From: Nitrospira sp. UBA6909
Lineage (GTDB): Bacteria; Nitrospirota; Nitrospiria; Nitrospirales; Nitrospiraceae
Length of the DNA: 23,294 nt
Direction of reading: 5' to 3'
NCBI GenBank assembly: GCA_002451055.1
Contig: DKBD01000258.1
Span: 1 to 23,294, forward strand
Shown: positions 1 to 6,977 of the stretch, piece after piece
Layout of the letters: each line of letters starts with the position of its first letter
How positions within the stretch are numbered: the first letter of the stretch is position 1
Program-made: the position numbers and the translations under genes
The notes under the pieces: model-generated
The model's input: only the letters and a program-made list of their open reading frames with translations
The model's database searches: none
Told to the model about the DNA's origin: nothing

Positions 1-82
1 TTTCTTGTTCAAATATAGCAGCAAGTTCCGCCAGGTCCATTGGTATTGGCCAGTTGGAGAAGGTGACGATATTCCTGAACAT
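1..82 (-). CDS. N-terminal fragment of a gene running off the left edge, possibly RdgC-like
   Basis: An open frame on the minus strand begins at the ATG at 82-80 and stays open to the window edge, giving 27 codons that start MFRNIVTFSNWPIP and continue with an amphipathic stretch (MDLAELAAIFEQE). The frame has a stop (TAA) a little upstream of the ATG, so the start is bounded. The opening FRN-I/L-x-x-F pattern followed by a proline-containing loop and a helix resembles the start of RdgC recombination-associated proteins (remembered examples begin M-W/F-F-K/R-N-L). That similarity is short and judged by eye only. The ribosome binding site is weak (AAGGA about 13 bases upstream). A different, shorter frame overlaps the same bases. 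Only the continuation beyond the window can settle the identity. Confidence 0.45.
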   Translation of the reverse strand, partial: MFRNIVTFSNWPIPMDLAELAAIFEQE

Positions 83-352
83 TTTGGGAGGGGCGTCCTT
101 GCCCCAATATCTGTTTGGCAAGACATATCTTGATTAATATTTCACCAGGCGTCACACATTGCCTCCTAAGTGGGGCGGTCAGCATGATTAAAGGGAGCTG
201 TCTTATTCTTACCACCTACTCGCGAAGAGTATTCAAGCAGCCCTGCTGAACCGTACCGGAATCGCCAATGGCGCAGAAAATAGAGGCTATGCTGGAAGCA
301 ACATGACCGGAGGCCCAGAGCCCCATCGAGGTTTGACCAAGAAGAAAACGAA

Positions 353-1177
353 TCAACGAGGCAGGAGTGCGATAATTCTCAGTGGCCCTCCGGTGCCGCC
401 GGCGATCTTCATTGGGAGGGCGATCACATCGAACCCGCGATCTGGCAACTCATATAGATTCGCAAGATTCTCAAACACCGGCACATCGCGGGAGAGCAAC
501 GCCACGTGAGTGTCGAACGTACTCGATCGGCCATAATCGATCGAAGCCGTGTCGATGCCGACGGCTTTGACTTGCCGCTCGCGTATCAGCCAAGCTGCCG
601 CGTCGGGATGCAAGCCGGGGAAATGCAGCGCCTGGACGCCTTCCGGTCCTCGCAGTTCGGTTCCAAGATACTCCTTCCGCGAAGGCCAGAATCGGCCGTA
701 ACCCGTTTCCAGCAAAACGACGGCTCGATCAGGAATTCGCCCATGTGCAGATTCCCACCGCTCGAAGTCCTGAATAGACACGAGATAATCACGGTCTTGG
801 CTGCATTGAGCTGTCACATCGATTCGAACGCCGCCCCCCGTCAAATGCTCTAGGGGAATCAGGTCCAGCGTCTGCCCGCCCCTGGAAAAGTGGATGGGAG
901 CGTCGATGTGGGTCCCGCCATGTTCGGGCATCTCGATGCGATTCGAGGCATAGTAGTAGCCACCGGCCGTTTCCTCTGCATGTTGCACGATAAGCCGGAA
1001 GTCCTGCTCTGTAGGCCAAACGATCGTGTCTGCCCCATACGCATGGGTCAGATCCACGAACCGCATCTGCTCCCAATCCAATCGCTTGGACTGATCAATC
1101 CCGGTCGCACATCCGGCGAATGAGACGAGATACGACACGGCGATCAGTACATACATCGCGTGGGGCAGTTTCTTCAT
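353..1177 (-). CDS. Cyclase family (kynurenine formamidase-like) lipoprotein
   Basis: This encodes 274 residues of the cyclase/kynurenine formamidase family (Pfam Cyclase), metal-dependent hydrolases that open amide or lactone bonds. The family metal motif HxGTHxDxPxH is complete at H86, H90, D92 and H96, and the C-terminal GGTGGP region is also typical. I start at the ATG at 1177 (M-K-K) because GGGGA lies 8-9 bases upstream and the next residues form a classic signal peptide ending in FAGC with Cys23. It should therefore be an outer-membrane or periplasmic lipoprotein, which is less common in this mostly cytosolic family. Upstream in-frame starts at 1198 and 1186 would only lengthen the signal. 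The substrate cannot be read from sequence. It follows the bolA-grx operon but is separated from it by a strong terminator, so it is probably transcribed alone. Confidence 0.85.
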   Translation of the reverse strand: MKKLPHAMYVLIAVSYLVSFAGCATGIDQSKRLDWEQMRFVDLTHAYGADTIVWPTEQDFRLIVQHAEETAGGYYYASNRIEMPEHGGTHIDAPIHFSRGGQTLDLIPLEHLTGGGVRIDVTAQCSQDRDYLVSIQDFERWESAHGRIPDRAVVLLETGYGRFWPSRKEYLGTELRGPEGVQALHFPGLHPDAAAWLIRERQVKAVGIDTASIDYGRSSTFDTHVALLSRDVPVFENLANLYELPDRGFDVIALPMKIAGGTGGPLRIIALLPR

Positions 1178-1275
1178 AAATGGCATCCCCGTTCTCACTA
1201 CTTCAGCTTCGAAGATTGCGACGTCATAGAATCATCTCTCTCCGTTCCACCCCTTCCTCTCCCTCGCCGCTGGTG

Positions 1276-1375
1276 AAAAAGCGAGGGCGGTTGTGGTGCT
1301 CTCACTGCACGCGTGCAACGAGGGCCTTCCGAGGCCGCGCGTTGCACGAGCACAAGAGCACCACAACCGCCCTCG
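1276..1375 (-). terminator. Large nested-hairpin intrinsic terminator after the glutaredoxin gene
   Basis: Bases 1282-1302 and 1355-1375 are perfect 21-base inverted repeats. Inside the loop a second 9-bp pair (1312-1320 with 1340-1348) and a third 5-bp pair (1323-1327 with 1332-1336) make a three-level nested palindrome. Read on the minus strand it starts 18 bases after the glutaredoxin stop codon, and its distal arm is followed after one base by five Ts (plus-strand A run 1276-1280), as expected for a rho-independent terminator. There is no T-run on the other side, so it should act only on minus-strand transcripts. It is far longer than an ordinary terminator and may derive from a repetitive palindromic or MITE-like element. 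Confidence 0.8.
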
Positions 1376-1393
1376 TGTCGATTATCCCGTTTA

Positions 1394-1717
1394 CTATCTC
1401 CCGAATGCCTTTTTCAACAGTGGCTCAATTTCACCCTTGGCCGCCATCGGATCAAGAATATCGGTGTCCCCATAGAATGTTCCGTCGATGAACACTTTCG
1501 GCAACGTCGGCCAATTCGTCATCTTCGTGAGGGCTTCCCGCTTAGCCGGCTGCGAAAGAACATCGATCAACTCGTAGGGATAGCCGTACTTATCAAAAAA
1601 CTGCATCGTCTCCCTGGTGAAACCGCACATCGGCATCTGCTTGGTTCCCTTGCCATAGATCAAGATCTTGTGCGCCTTCACTTCCCTCTGTATTTCTTCT
1701 TCGATCTGATCCGCCAT
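1394..1717 (-). CDS. Monothiol glutaredoxin (Grx4/GrxD family) with CGFT active site
   Basis: The product is 107 residues, the normal size for a single-domain monothiol glutaredoxin, which binds or carries [2Fe-2S] clusters with glutathione and BolA. It has the family lysine region KGTKQMP, the active-site cysteine C31 in MCGFT, the WPTLP loop with cis-proline P73, and a DxDIL C-terminal segment. Two positions depart from the canonical form: CGFS is CGFT, and the usual GG of the glutathione-binding loop is replaced by YGDTD. I start at the ATG at 1717 because AGGAGG lies just upstream; the in-frame TTG further upstream would place that ribosome site inside the coding sequence. It follows bolA by 56 bases on the same strand and ends in a strong terminator, so the two form an operon. 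Confidence 0.9.
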   Translation of the reverse strand: MADQIEEEIQREVKAHKILIYGKGTKQMPMCGFTRETMQFFDKYGYPYELIDVLSQPAKREALTKMTNWPTLPKVFIDGTFYGDTDILDPMAAKGEIEPLLKKAFGR

Positions 1718-1773
1718 CGCCCAGCCTCCTCCTATCAATAGGAATCACACCATCGACTACTAGCTATTGGTTC

Positions 1774-2013
1774 TCAGGTTTCCTCTCCTGTCTTCGCCGT
1801 CAACTCCAGCGCATGAATGCGCCCGTCTTTCAACGGAACATCCAGCGCTTGATAGATCATCCGATGCCGGTCCAGTAGGTTCTTTCCCTGAAACGCCGCC
1901 GAAACGACACTGACTTTCAAGTGGTCCATCGTCCCGGTTCGATCAGTCACCGTGACCAGGGCATCCGGCATGGTCTTGCGGATATAGTCAGTCAATACAT
2001 CAGGTGTAATCAC
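1774..2013 (-). CDS. bolA: BolA family protein
   Basis: This is a 79-residue BolA/IbaG-type protein. The helix segment around HRMIYQAL and the C-terminal IHALELTAKT, whose histidine can serve as cluster ligand in BolA-glutaredoxin complexes, are the family hallmarks. BolA proteins pair with monothiol glutaredoxins to hold a [2Fe-2S] cluster and take part in iron-sulfur trafficking and iron sensing. The start is a GTG at 2013 with GGGAGG five bases upstream. The adjacent glutaredoxin downstream on the same strand supports a functional pair. The bacterial paralogues BolA and IbaG are hard to separate by eye. Confidence 0.9.
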   Translation of the reverse strand: MITPDVLTDYIRKTMPDALVTVTDRTGTMDHLKVSVVSAAFQGKNLLDRHRMIYQALDVPLKDGRIHALELTAKTGEET

Positions 2014-2192
2014 GATGCCTCCCTGTTCTCACTGGGAGATACCCTAGCCCAAATCGGTCCGCAAAGGCAATGCGTCCCATAACCGGTTGAATTCACCACA
2101 CTGGTGGTGCTTTTGAGCCAGAAATCAAGAGGCATAGGCTATACGAAATGTCGAACTACATGAAGTTCAATGGCATTCAAATCCTCCCTGCT

Positions 2193-2208
2193 CGGCATAG
2201 ACCTTGCG
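2193..2208 (+). promoter_or_regulatory. Sigma54-type (-24/-12) promoter of the signalling operon
   Basis: The sequence CGGCAT-AGACC-TTGC keeps the invariant GG and GC of sigma54 promoters at the required spacing (GG, ten bases, GC) and matches the consensus TGGCAC-N5-TTGC except for two changes (T to C at the first base, C to T at the sixth). It lies in non-coding DNA about 67 bases before the receiver gene, which would leave an untranslated leader of roughly 55 bases. Sigma54 promoters need an AAA+ activator, and none is encoded in the window. Confidence 0.5.
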
Positions 2209-2274
2209 TAATCCACATATTAGACAAGGGAACACACTGCTCCCTCACCCATTACTCTTCACCGGGAGGCTAAC

Positions 2275-2709
2275 ATGAACGAGTTCAAATCAGGGTTCTT
2301 CGTCGGAGGTGAAAGCTGCAACGGCCGTGTGCTTGTCGTAGACGACGAGCCGGATATCCGCAAGGTGGTCCGAATGACGCTCCAAAAAGCCGGGTATGAA
2401 GTCCTGGAAGCTGAGAACGGCGCGAAAGCCATCGAAACTATCAATGCTGGGGAGAATCGTCTTTTACTGGATGTCATGGTCTGTGATATCCGCATGCCAA
2501 AAGTCAACGGCATCGAAGCCATCTCCTACTTCCGCCAGAACTATCCACGCGTGCCGCTGATCGTCCTGACGGGATTCCCGGACACCGACATGGCGACCTC
2601 TCTTTTGCGGCAAGGCGTCGTCGATTATCTGGTCAAGCCGGTCGAAGGTGAAAAACTGAAATCTTCCGTAGCACGGGCGATGGAACAGAGGGAATTGGCG
2701 CGTCTGTGA
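2275..2709 (+). CDS. Stand-alone response regulator receiver protein
   Basis: This is a 144-residue single REC domain. The acidic pair D23-D24, phosphoacceptor D71 (in VCDIRMP), T99 (LTG) and K121 (VKP) are all present, so it should be a working phosphoacceptor. After the receiver there are only about 20 residues (EGEKLKSSVARAMEQREL), so no DNA-binding or enzymatic output domain is attached. It may act by protein contact or as a relay. The start ATG has GGGAGG five bases upstream. The stop overlaps the GTG start of the next kinase gene, so the pair is likely cognate and translationally coupled. Confidence 0.93.
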   Translation: MNEFKSGFFVGGESCNGRVLVVDDEPDIRKVVRMTLQKAGYEVLEAENGAKAIETINAGENRLLLDVMVCDIRMPKVNGIEAISYFRQNYPRVPLIVLTGFPDTDMATSLLRQGVVDYLVKPVEGEKLKSSVARAMEQRELARL

Positions 2710-3863
2710 CGAATCCGGAATTGACGAGAACGGAATATTCTATGGAGGCCCGATCCGAAATTCCTGCCGCCACGACCGGTCACTCCTCCGGTACGGGCAG
2801 AGCCGAAGACATGCCACCCCCGCTCCTCACGAAGGTGGCGATCATTGGGGCTGGTCGCGGCGGCGCCGCGCTGATCGAACTGCTCCACCAACTGCGCACG
2901 GTTGAGATAGCCGGCATTACCGACCGAAATCCAGCCGCGCAGGGCCTTCAGCTGGCGCGTGAACTCAGTGTGCCGGTATTTGCCGGCGTTTCCGATTTGA
3001 TAGGAATAAACGGGCTCAACCTCGTGATGGATGTCACAGGGGATCCGGCCATGGAGAAGATCCTTCGGCGACAGATCCCTGCCGGAGCCGACTTGCTCAG
3101 CGGGCCGTCGGCTCGCCTGCTCTGTGATCTTGTGCGGCATGAATCCGCGCTGCAAGCCGAATTGCTTCGAACGGATAAACTCGCCGGGATCGGGTCGTTT
3201 GCCGCCGGCATCGCCCATGATATGAACAATCCGCTTCAGCTGATTCTGGGACTGGCGGAAAACCTCATTGACGAGTGCGACATCGACGCGGTGCATCTCC
3301 AAGCACAGGACATCGTCGAGGCCGTGAAGCGCACCACGGCCATTTGTCGGGATCTGACGTCCTATTCTCGTCGTTCGTCCACACATCCTGACAATGCGAT
3401 TCCGATCAACAGCAAACTTGACGAGGCTCTCAAAATCGCCCGCTATGCCGTGGGGCTTCAAGATATCGAGGTGCGTAAATCCTACTGGCCGGACGTGACC
3501 GTGACCGGGAACCCCGACGAAATCCTCCACGTATTCGTTAATCTCATTACCAACGCCGTTCAGGCGATGGAGCACGGCGGCGCCTTGACGTTGTCAACCG
3601 CGAGCATCGACGGATCAACGATTGTCCGAATCTCAGACACGGGACATGGCATCCCACAGGAGATGGTCAGCCGGATCTTCGAGCCGTTTTTTACGACCAA
3701 GCCGCCTGGGAAAGGCACAGGATTAGGGCTTTACAACATCAAGAATGTCATCCACCACATGCACGGCACGATCGGCGTCGAAAGCCGCCTCGGTCAGGGC
3801 TCGACCTTTACCATTACCTTCCCCCGGGAGACGGGCTCGAACGACGGGAGCGGTTCTCCATGA
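2706..3863 (+). CDS. Soluble histidine kinase with N-terminal NAD(P)-type Rossmann domain
   Basis: This 385-residue kinase has no membrane segment. Residues about 40-145 form a Rossmann unit: a beta strand into G48-A-G50-R-G-G53 (GxGxxG) and, at the end of the next strand, D73 (in GITDRN), an acidic position typical of NAD rather than NADP binding. A strand with VMDVTGDP follows, as in homoserine dehydrogenase/DapB-like folds. The HisKA domain carries H171 in GIAHDMNNP. The ATPase domain has the N box ([10 protein letters not shown]), DTGHGIP, FEPFFTT and GKGTGLGL. It should therefore be an active kinase whose input is a cofactor-binding domain. The GTG start overlaps the receiver stop by 4 bases; an ATG at 2742 with ACGGA upstream is an equally possible start. 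The 3' end overlaps the next kinase gene. Confidence 0.9.
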   Translation: MTNPELTRTEYSMEARSEIPAATTGHSSGTGRAEDMPPPLLTKVAIIGAGRGGAALIELLHQLRTVEIAGITDRNPAAQGLQLARELSVPVFAGVSDLIGINGLNLVMDVTGDPAMEKILRRQIPAGADLLSGPSARLLCDLVRHESALQAELLRTDKLAGIGSFAAGIAHDMNNPLQLILGLAENLIDECDIDAVHLQAQDIVEAVKRTTAICRDLTSYSRRSSTHPDNAIPINSKLDEALKIARYAVGLQDIEVRKSYWPDVTVTGNPDEILHVFVNLITNAVQAMEHGGALTLSTASIDGSTIVRISDTGHGIPQEMVSRIFEPFFTTKPPGKGTGLGLYNIKNVIHHMHGTIGVESRLGQGSTFTITFPRETGSNDGSGSP

Positions 3864-6337
3864 GCACGACACCGACTCCAGCGACACCAGCCACACACTT
3901 TGGGCTCAAGGCCAAGCTGATCCTCTGGATGGTCTTCGTGGGGGTCGTTCCCCTCGTGGTCGGCCTGGGGATGGCGTTTTGGCAGGGGTCGCGGGAAATC
4001 CGAGAAGTCAGCGGAGAAAGTTTCAAGGCCCTGGCGATGGAGGCGGCCCGCAAGCTCGATCTACTCGTGGCCGAAGAAATCGCACATACCGCGCGCATCG
4101 CCAACGACCCAGCGATCATCCGCGAGCTGGAGCGGCGACGCGATGCGCCGCACGACCGGAACATCGAGAACCAGGCCACCACGGACCTGGAGCAGGGCTG
4201 GGCGGCGGGGGAACCTGCCGCCATCAAGTCTATCATGGAGAATCCCTTGAGCGCGGCGCTCCAAGAACACTATACCGGCATCCATAGCGCCCCGGGGCAA
4301 TTGCAGCCACAAGTCGTCCGCGCATCGACCAAGAGGCTGTTCCTCACCGATTCCCATGGCACGCTCGTCGCCGCCATGGGAGAAAAACCGGACTTCCGCC
4401 ATGACCACACCCCCTGGTGGCAGGGCGCGTTCCACAAAGCGGTGGGCAGACTCTATATTGAAGATCTGCGATTCGACGAGAAGGTGAATGCCTACGTGTT
4501 CACCATCTCGGTCCCCGTGATGGACAGCTTGCGATACGAAGTCGTGGGGGTGCTCCACCGCGTGATCGATGCGAAACAATTCTTCTCTCCCTCCACCCAC
4601 GCGATTCGATTCGGGAAAACCGGCCACGTCATGCTGATCGACTCCAACGGCATCGTCATCAGCTGCCCGATCCTGCCCACAGGCGTGTCGCTGTCAGACC
4701 GGAATCTCGTCCCCCTCGTGACGCCTCTGCAGCCGGATTGGGTGGAGGCTTCCAGCGACGGTCACGGCGGACAATCCACGTCCGTCATCGGCTTCGCGCC
4801 CTTGCCCGAGACAAGCCGCGCGACCAACGGCTCGATCGAGAACGGATCGTGGCACACCTTTGTCTGGCAAGCATCCGATGAGATCTTCGCCCCGATCCAG
4901 CATCTCTTCACCTGGGTCACCGTGTTCGGAGCCGTCGCCGTCGCATTGCTGGCCTCGCTTGGGTTCGCCGCAGCCGGCCGCATTGTGACTCCCGTTCGGC
5001 AGCTCCAGCAAGCCGCCCAGGCGATCGGCCGGAGCGAGCTCCGGACACCGATTGAGATCCGCACCGGAGACGAGTTGGAAGATTTAGCCGATGAATTCAA
5101 TCGCATGAACCAACAGCTGAATGCTGCCTTCGCGGGACTGACCGACCAAGTCGAATTGAAGACCCAGGAGGTCCAGGTGCTGCAACAGTCCACGGATCAA
5201 ATCCTGGACGCCGTTCCCACCCCCATTCTGTTGATCGATGCAGATGAAGTCGTGCAATACATCAATCGGGCGGCACGCGAATCGTTCCAAATCCAGCAGG
5301 AGCCGATGTCGCCGGTGCCGCTCTTCGACATCCTCTCACTCGATGCCGCGGCGCAGAAACAGCTCCGACAGGAATTTCACAGCGGCGGCAGCCGCTCTAC
5401 CTTGAAAGACCGCCCGGAGCCAGACGCTGCGCCTCGAGATCCCCTTGCCCCTGCGGCCGACCACAGGCCTCTAGGCGGCCGTTCGGAGCTCCATATAGGA
5501 TCACGCGTGTACCACTACCAGTGGTTCCGGCTACCAACCAGACCGGGACACCAAGACAGTATTGGGCTCGTCCTACGGGATACGACGGATGATAGCCGAC
5601 TTCATGATCAGCTCGTCCAAGCTGAAAAAACGGGCAGCCTCGGGGTGTTGACCGCCGGGATCGGCCATGAGCTGAACAACCCGCTGTTCAGTATCGTCGG
5701 GTTAGGCGAAGCAATTGAGGAAGAGCAGAGTCTTGAACGAGTGAAGACCTACGCTCGCGATATCGTGGCACATGGACGGCGCATGGCAAATGTCATCAGA
5801 GACTTCACCGGCGTGACGAACCGAGACGCCTTAGATCAACAAGTCCCGGTTTCCCTCGAAGAAGAGTTGGACCAGGCCCTGGCTACGGTAGAGACGGCCG
5901 CCGACATGAAAGGCATTGCCGTGCAAAAGAACTATGCAGGAAATGTGTGCGTGCTGGCACAGTCTGATCAGCTTCGCCAGGCCTTGGCGAACCTCATGAC
6001 CAACGCGGTACAAGCCATGAAAGGCACCGGCACGCTCACACTGACCACAGGTCTGTCCGATCGCACCGGTACCGCGACGATCGCTGATTCGGGGCCCGGC
6101 ATCTCCAAGCAACACTTATCGAAAATCTTCGACCCCTTTTTTACAACCAAGGAACAGGGAGAAGGGTCGGGTCTCGGGCTGACGGTCGTGAGACGCATCA
6201 TCCGAAAATTTGGAGGTGACGTCCGCATCGAAAGTACCGAAGGGCAAGGCACCACCTGCATTGTGACTGTACCGATCGTTACCGCCGCTCCAGAGAGGAC
6301 GCCATGCGCTCCATCCGCTACACATTCAGAACCATAG
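3860..6337 (+). CDS. Membrane sensor histidine kinase (Cache-HAMP-PAS-HisKA-HATPase)
   Basis: This 825-residue protein has a first membrane helix at about 20-41, a large periplasmic region of about 300 residues resembling a double Cache sensor, a second membrane helix at about 349-375, a HAMP segment to about 425, a coiled region, and a PAS-like domain at about 445-575. The PAS-like domain contains a proline/arginine-rich insert around residues 515-545. The catalytic core has H603 (GIGHELNNP), the N box near 714, DSGPGIS near 743, FDPFFTT, and a GEGSGLGL lid. The ATG overlaps the previous kinase's stop by 4 bases. The 3' end overlaps the heme-protein gene by 34 bases. Its periplasmic domain faces the same compartment as that protein, so it is the obvious candidate to receive its signal. 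The ligand is unknown. Confidence 0.92.
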   Translation: MSTTPTPATPATHFGLKAKLILWMVFVGVVPLVVGLGMAFWQGSREIREVSGESFKALAMEAARKLDLLVAEEIAHTARIANDPAIIRELERRRDAPHDRNIENQATTDLEQGWAAGEPAAIKSIMENPLSAALQEHYTGIHSAPGQLQPQVVRASTKRLFLTDSHGTLVAAMGEKPDFRHDHTPWWQGAFHKAVGRLYIEDLRFDEKVNAYVFTISVPVMDSLRYEVVGVLHRVIDAKQFFSPSTHAIRFGKTGHVMLIDSNGIVISCPILPTGVSLSDRNLVPLVTPLQPDWVEASSDGHGGQSTSVIGFAPLPETSRATNGSIENGSWHTFVWQASDEIFAPIQHLFTWVTVFGAVAVALLASLGFAAAGRIVTPVRQLQQAAQAIGRSELRTPIEIRTGDELEDLADEFNRMNQQLNAAFAGLTDQVELKTQEVQVLQQSTDQILDAVPTPILLIDADEVVQYINRAARESFQIQQEPMSPVPLFDILSLDAAAQKQLRQEFHSGGSRSTLKDRPEPDAAPRDPLAPAADHRPLGGRSELHIGSRVYHYQWFRLPTRPGHQDSIGLVLRDTTDDSRLHDQLVQAEKTGSLGVLTAGIGHELNNPLFSIVGLGEAIEEEQSLERVKTYARDIVAHGRRMANVIRDFTGVTNRDALDQQVPVSLEEELDQALATVETAADMKGIAVQKNYAGNVCVLAQSDQLRQALANLMTNAVQAMKGTGTLTLTTGLSDRTGTATIADSGPGISKQHLSKIFDPFFTTKEQGEGSGLGLTVVRRIIRKFGGDVRIESTEGQGTTCIVTVPIVTAAPERTPCAPSATHSEP

Positions 6338-6897
6338 CCATCGCGCTCCTCATAGGATGGCTCTGGGCCGGCGCATCGGTCCCCTTCGCCAAGGACGCCC
6401 CAGGCACGGCCGGCATTCCGCCCGAGAAAGTCGCCGATTATCTCCATGCCGTCCTCGAGGCCGACCGCACGATTTATACCACCTACATCGTCAATCGTAT
6501 GCAGGGGAAAGGCATCGTATCAGCAACCGAACATTGGGAACAGGACAATGCCCTCCCGCTGCCGGCCCAGTTCCTCCAACATTCTGGCCGAATCGTGGCG
6601 GAGAGCGGTAGCGGCATTCGTTACCGCCTCATCGGGCTGTGGCCCATCTACCAACGCAATGCTCCTGCAACCGAGTTCGAGCGCAAAGCGCTCGACACCC
6701 TCCGGCGTCAGCCGGAACGGCCGATCACCGGCTTGGTAACAAGCGGCAAGAAGCAATACTTCCAGGCCATATATCCGGACCGTGCCGTCTCAACAGCCTG
6801 CGTGACCTGCCACAACAGTCACCCCTTGAGCCCGAAGCAAAACTTTCAGTTGAACGAGGTGATGGGAGGAATCGCCATCACGATTCCGTTGGAGTAA
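6304..6897 (+). CDS. Periplasmic c-type heme protein of the Tll0287-like (DUF3365) family
   Basis: This 197-residue protein has an N-terminal signal sequence (hydrophobic IAIALLIGWLWAGA, cleavage probably near residue 29) and a single heme c attachment site C166-V-T-C169-H170, followed by NSHP. The body, with ..TIYTTYIVNRMQ.. early and ..NEVMGGIAITIPL at the end, fits the DUF3365/Tll0287-like family, PAS-like heme domains often found as input modules of kinases and cyclases. Here the domain is a separate secreted protein. Its ATG lies inside the end of the kinase gene (34-base overlap, with GAGAGGA just upstream), which implies tight co-expression. Inference: it reports periplasmic redox state, or a small gas such as NO, to the preceding membrane kinase. 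Confidence 0.88.
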   Translation: MRSIRYTFRTIAIALLIGWLWAGASVPFAKDAPGTAGIPPEKVADYLHAVLEADRTIYTTYIVNRMQGKGIVSATEHWEQDNALPLPAQFLQHSGRIVAESGSGIRYRLIGLWPIYQRNAPATEFERKALDTLRRQPERPITGLVTSGKKQYFQAIYPDRAVSTACVTCHNSHPLSPKQNFQLNEVMGGIAITIPLE

Positions 6898-6977
6898 CGG
6901 AATCCGTTCATCGTCCGACATCGCTCATTCACCAGAAAGCCGAGAGCTAGATTTCACGATTGACGTCTGACGAGGCA

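Noticed and set aside
9..155. A 48-codon minus-strand frame with GTG start, a perfect AGGAGG and a VTPGEIL opening like HigA-type antitoxins
   Set aside because: After the six-residue match the sequence has no helix-turn-helix and is rich in Gly, Thr and Cys. It overlaps the more protein-like frame starting at 82. At most it is an antitoxin relic or a leader peptide.
2094..2109. Hairpin caccac/gtggtg followed by four Ts in the gap before the receiver gene
   Set aside because: Stem is only 6 bp and no plus-strand gene ends upstream of it, so it has nothing to terminate. It could be a binding site, but there is no support.
2625..3575. A 316-codon open frame on the minus strand across the Rossmann kinase gene
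   Set aside because: It is a shadow of the plus-strand kinase, which has complete kinase motifs. The antisense protein shows no family features.
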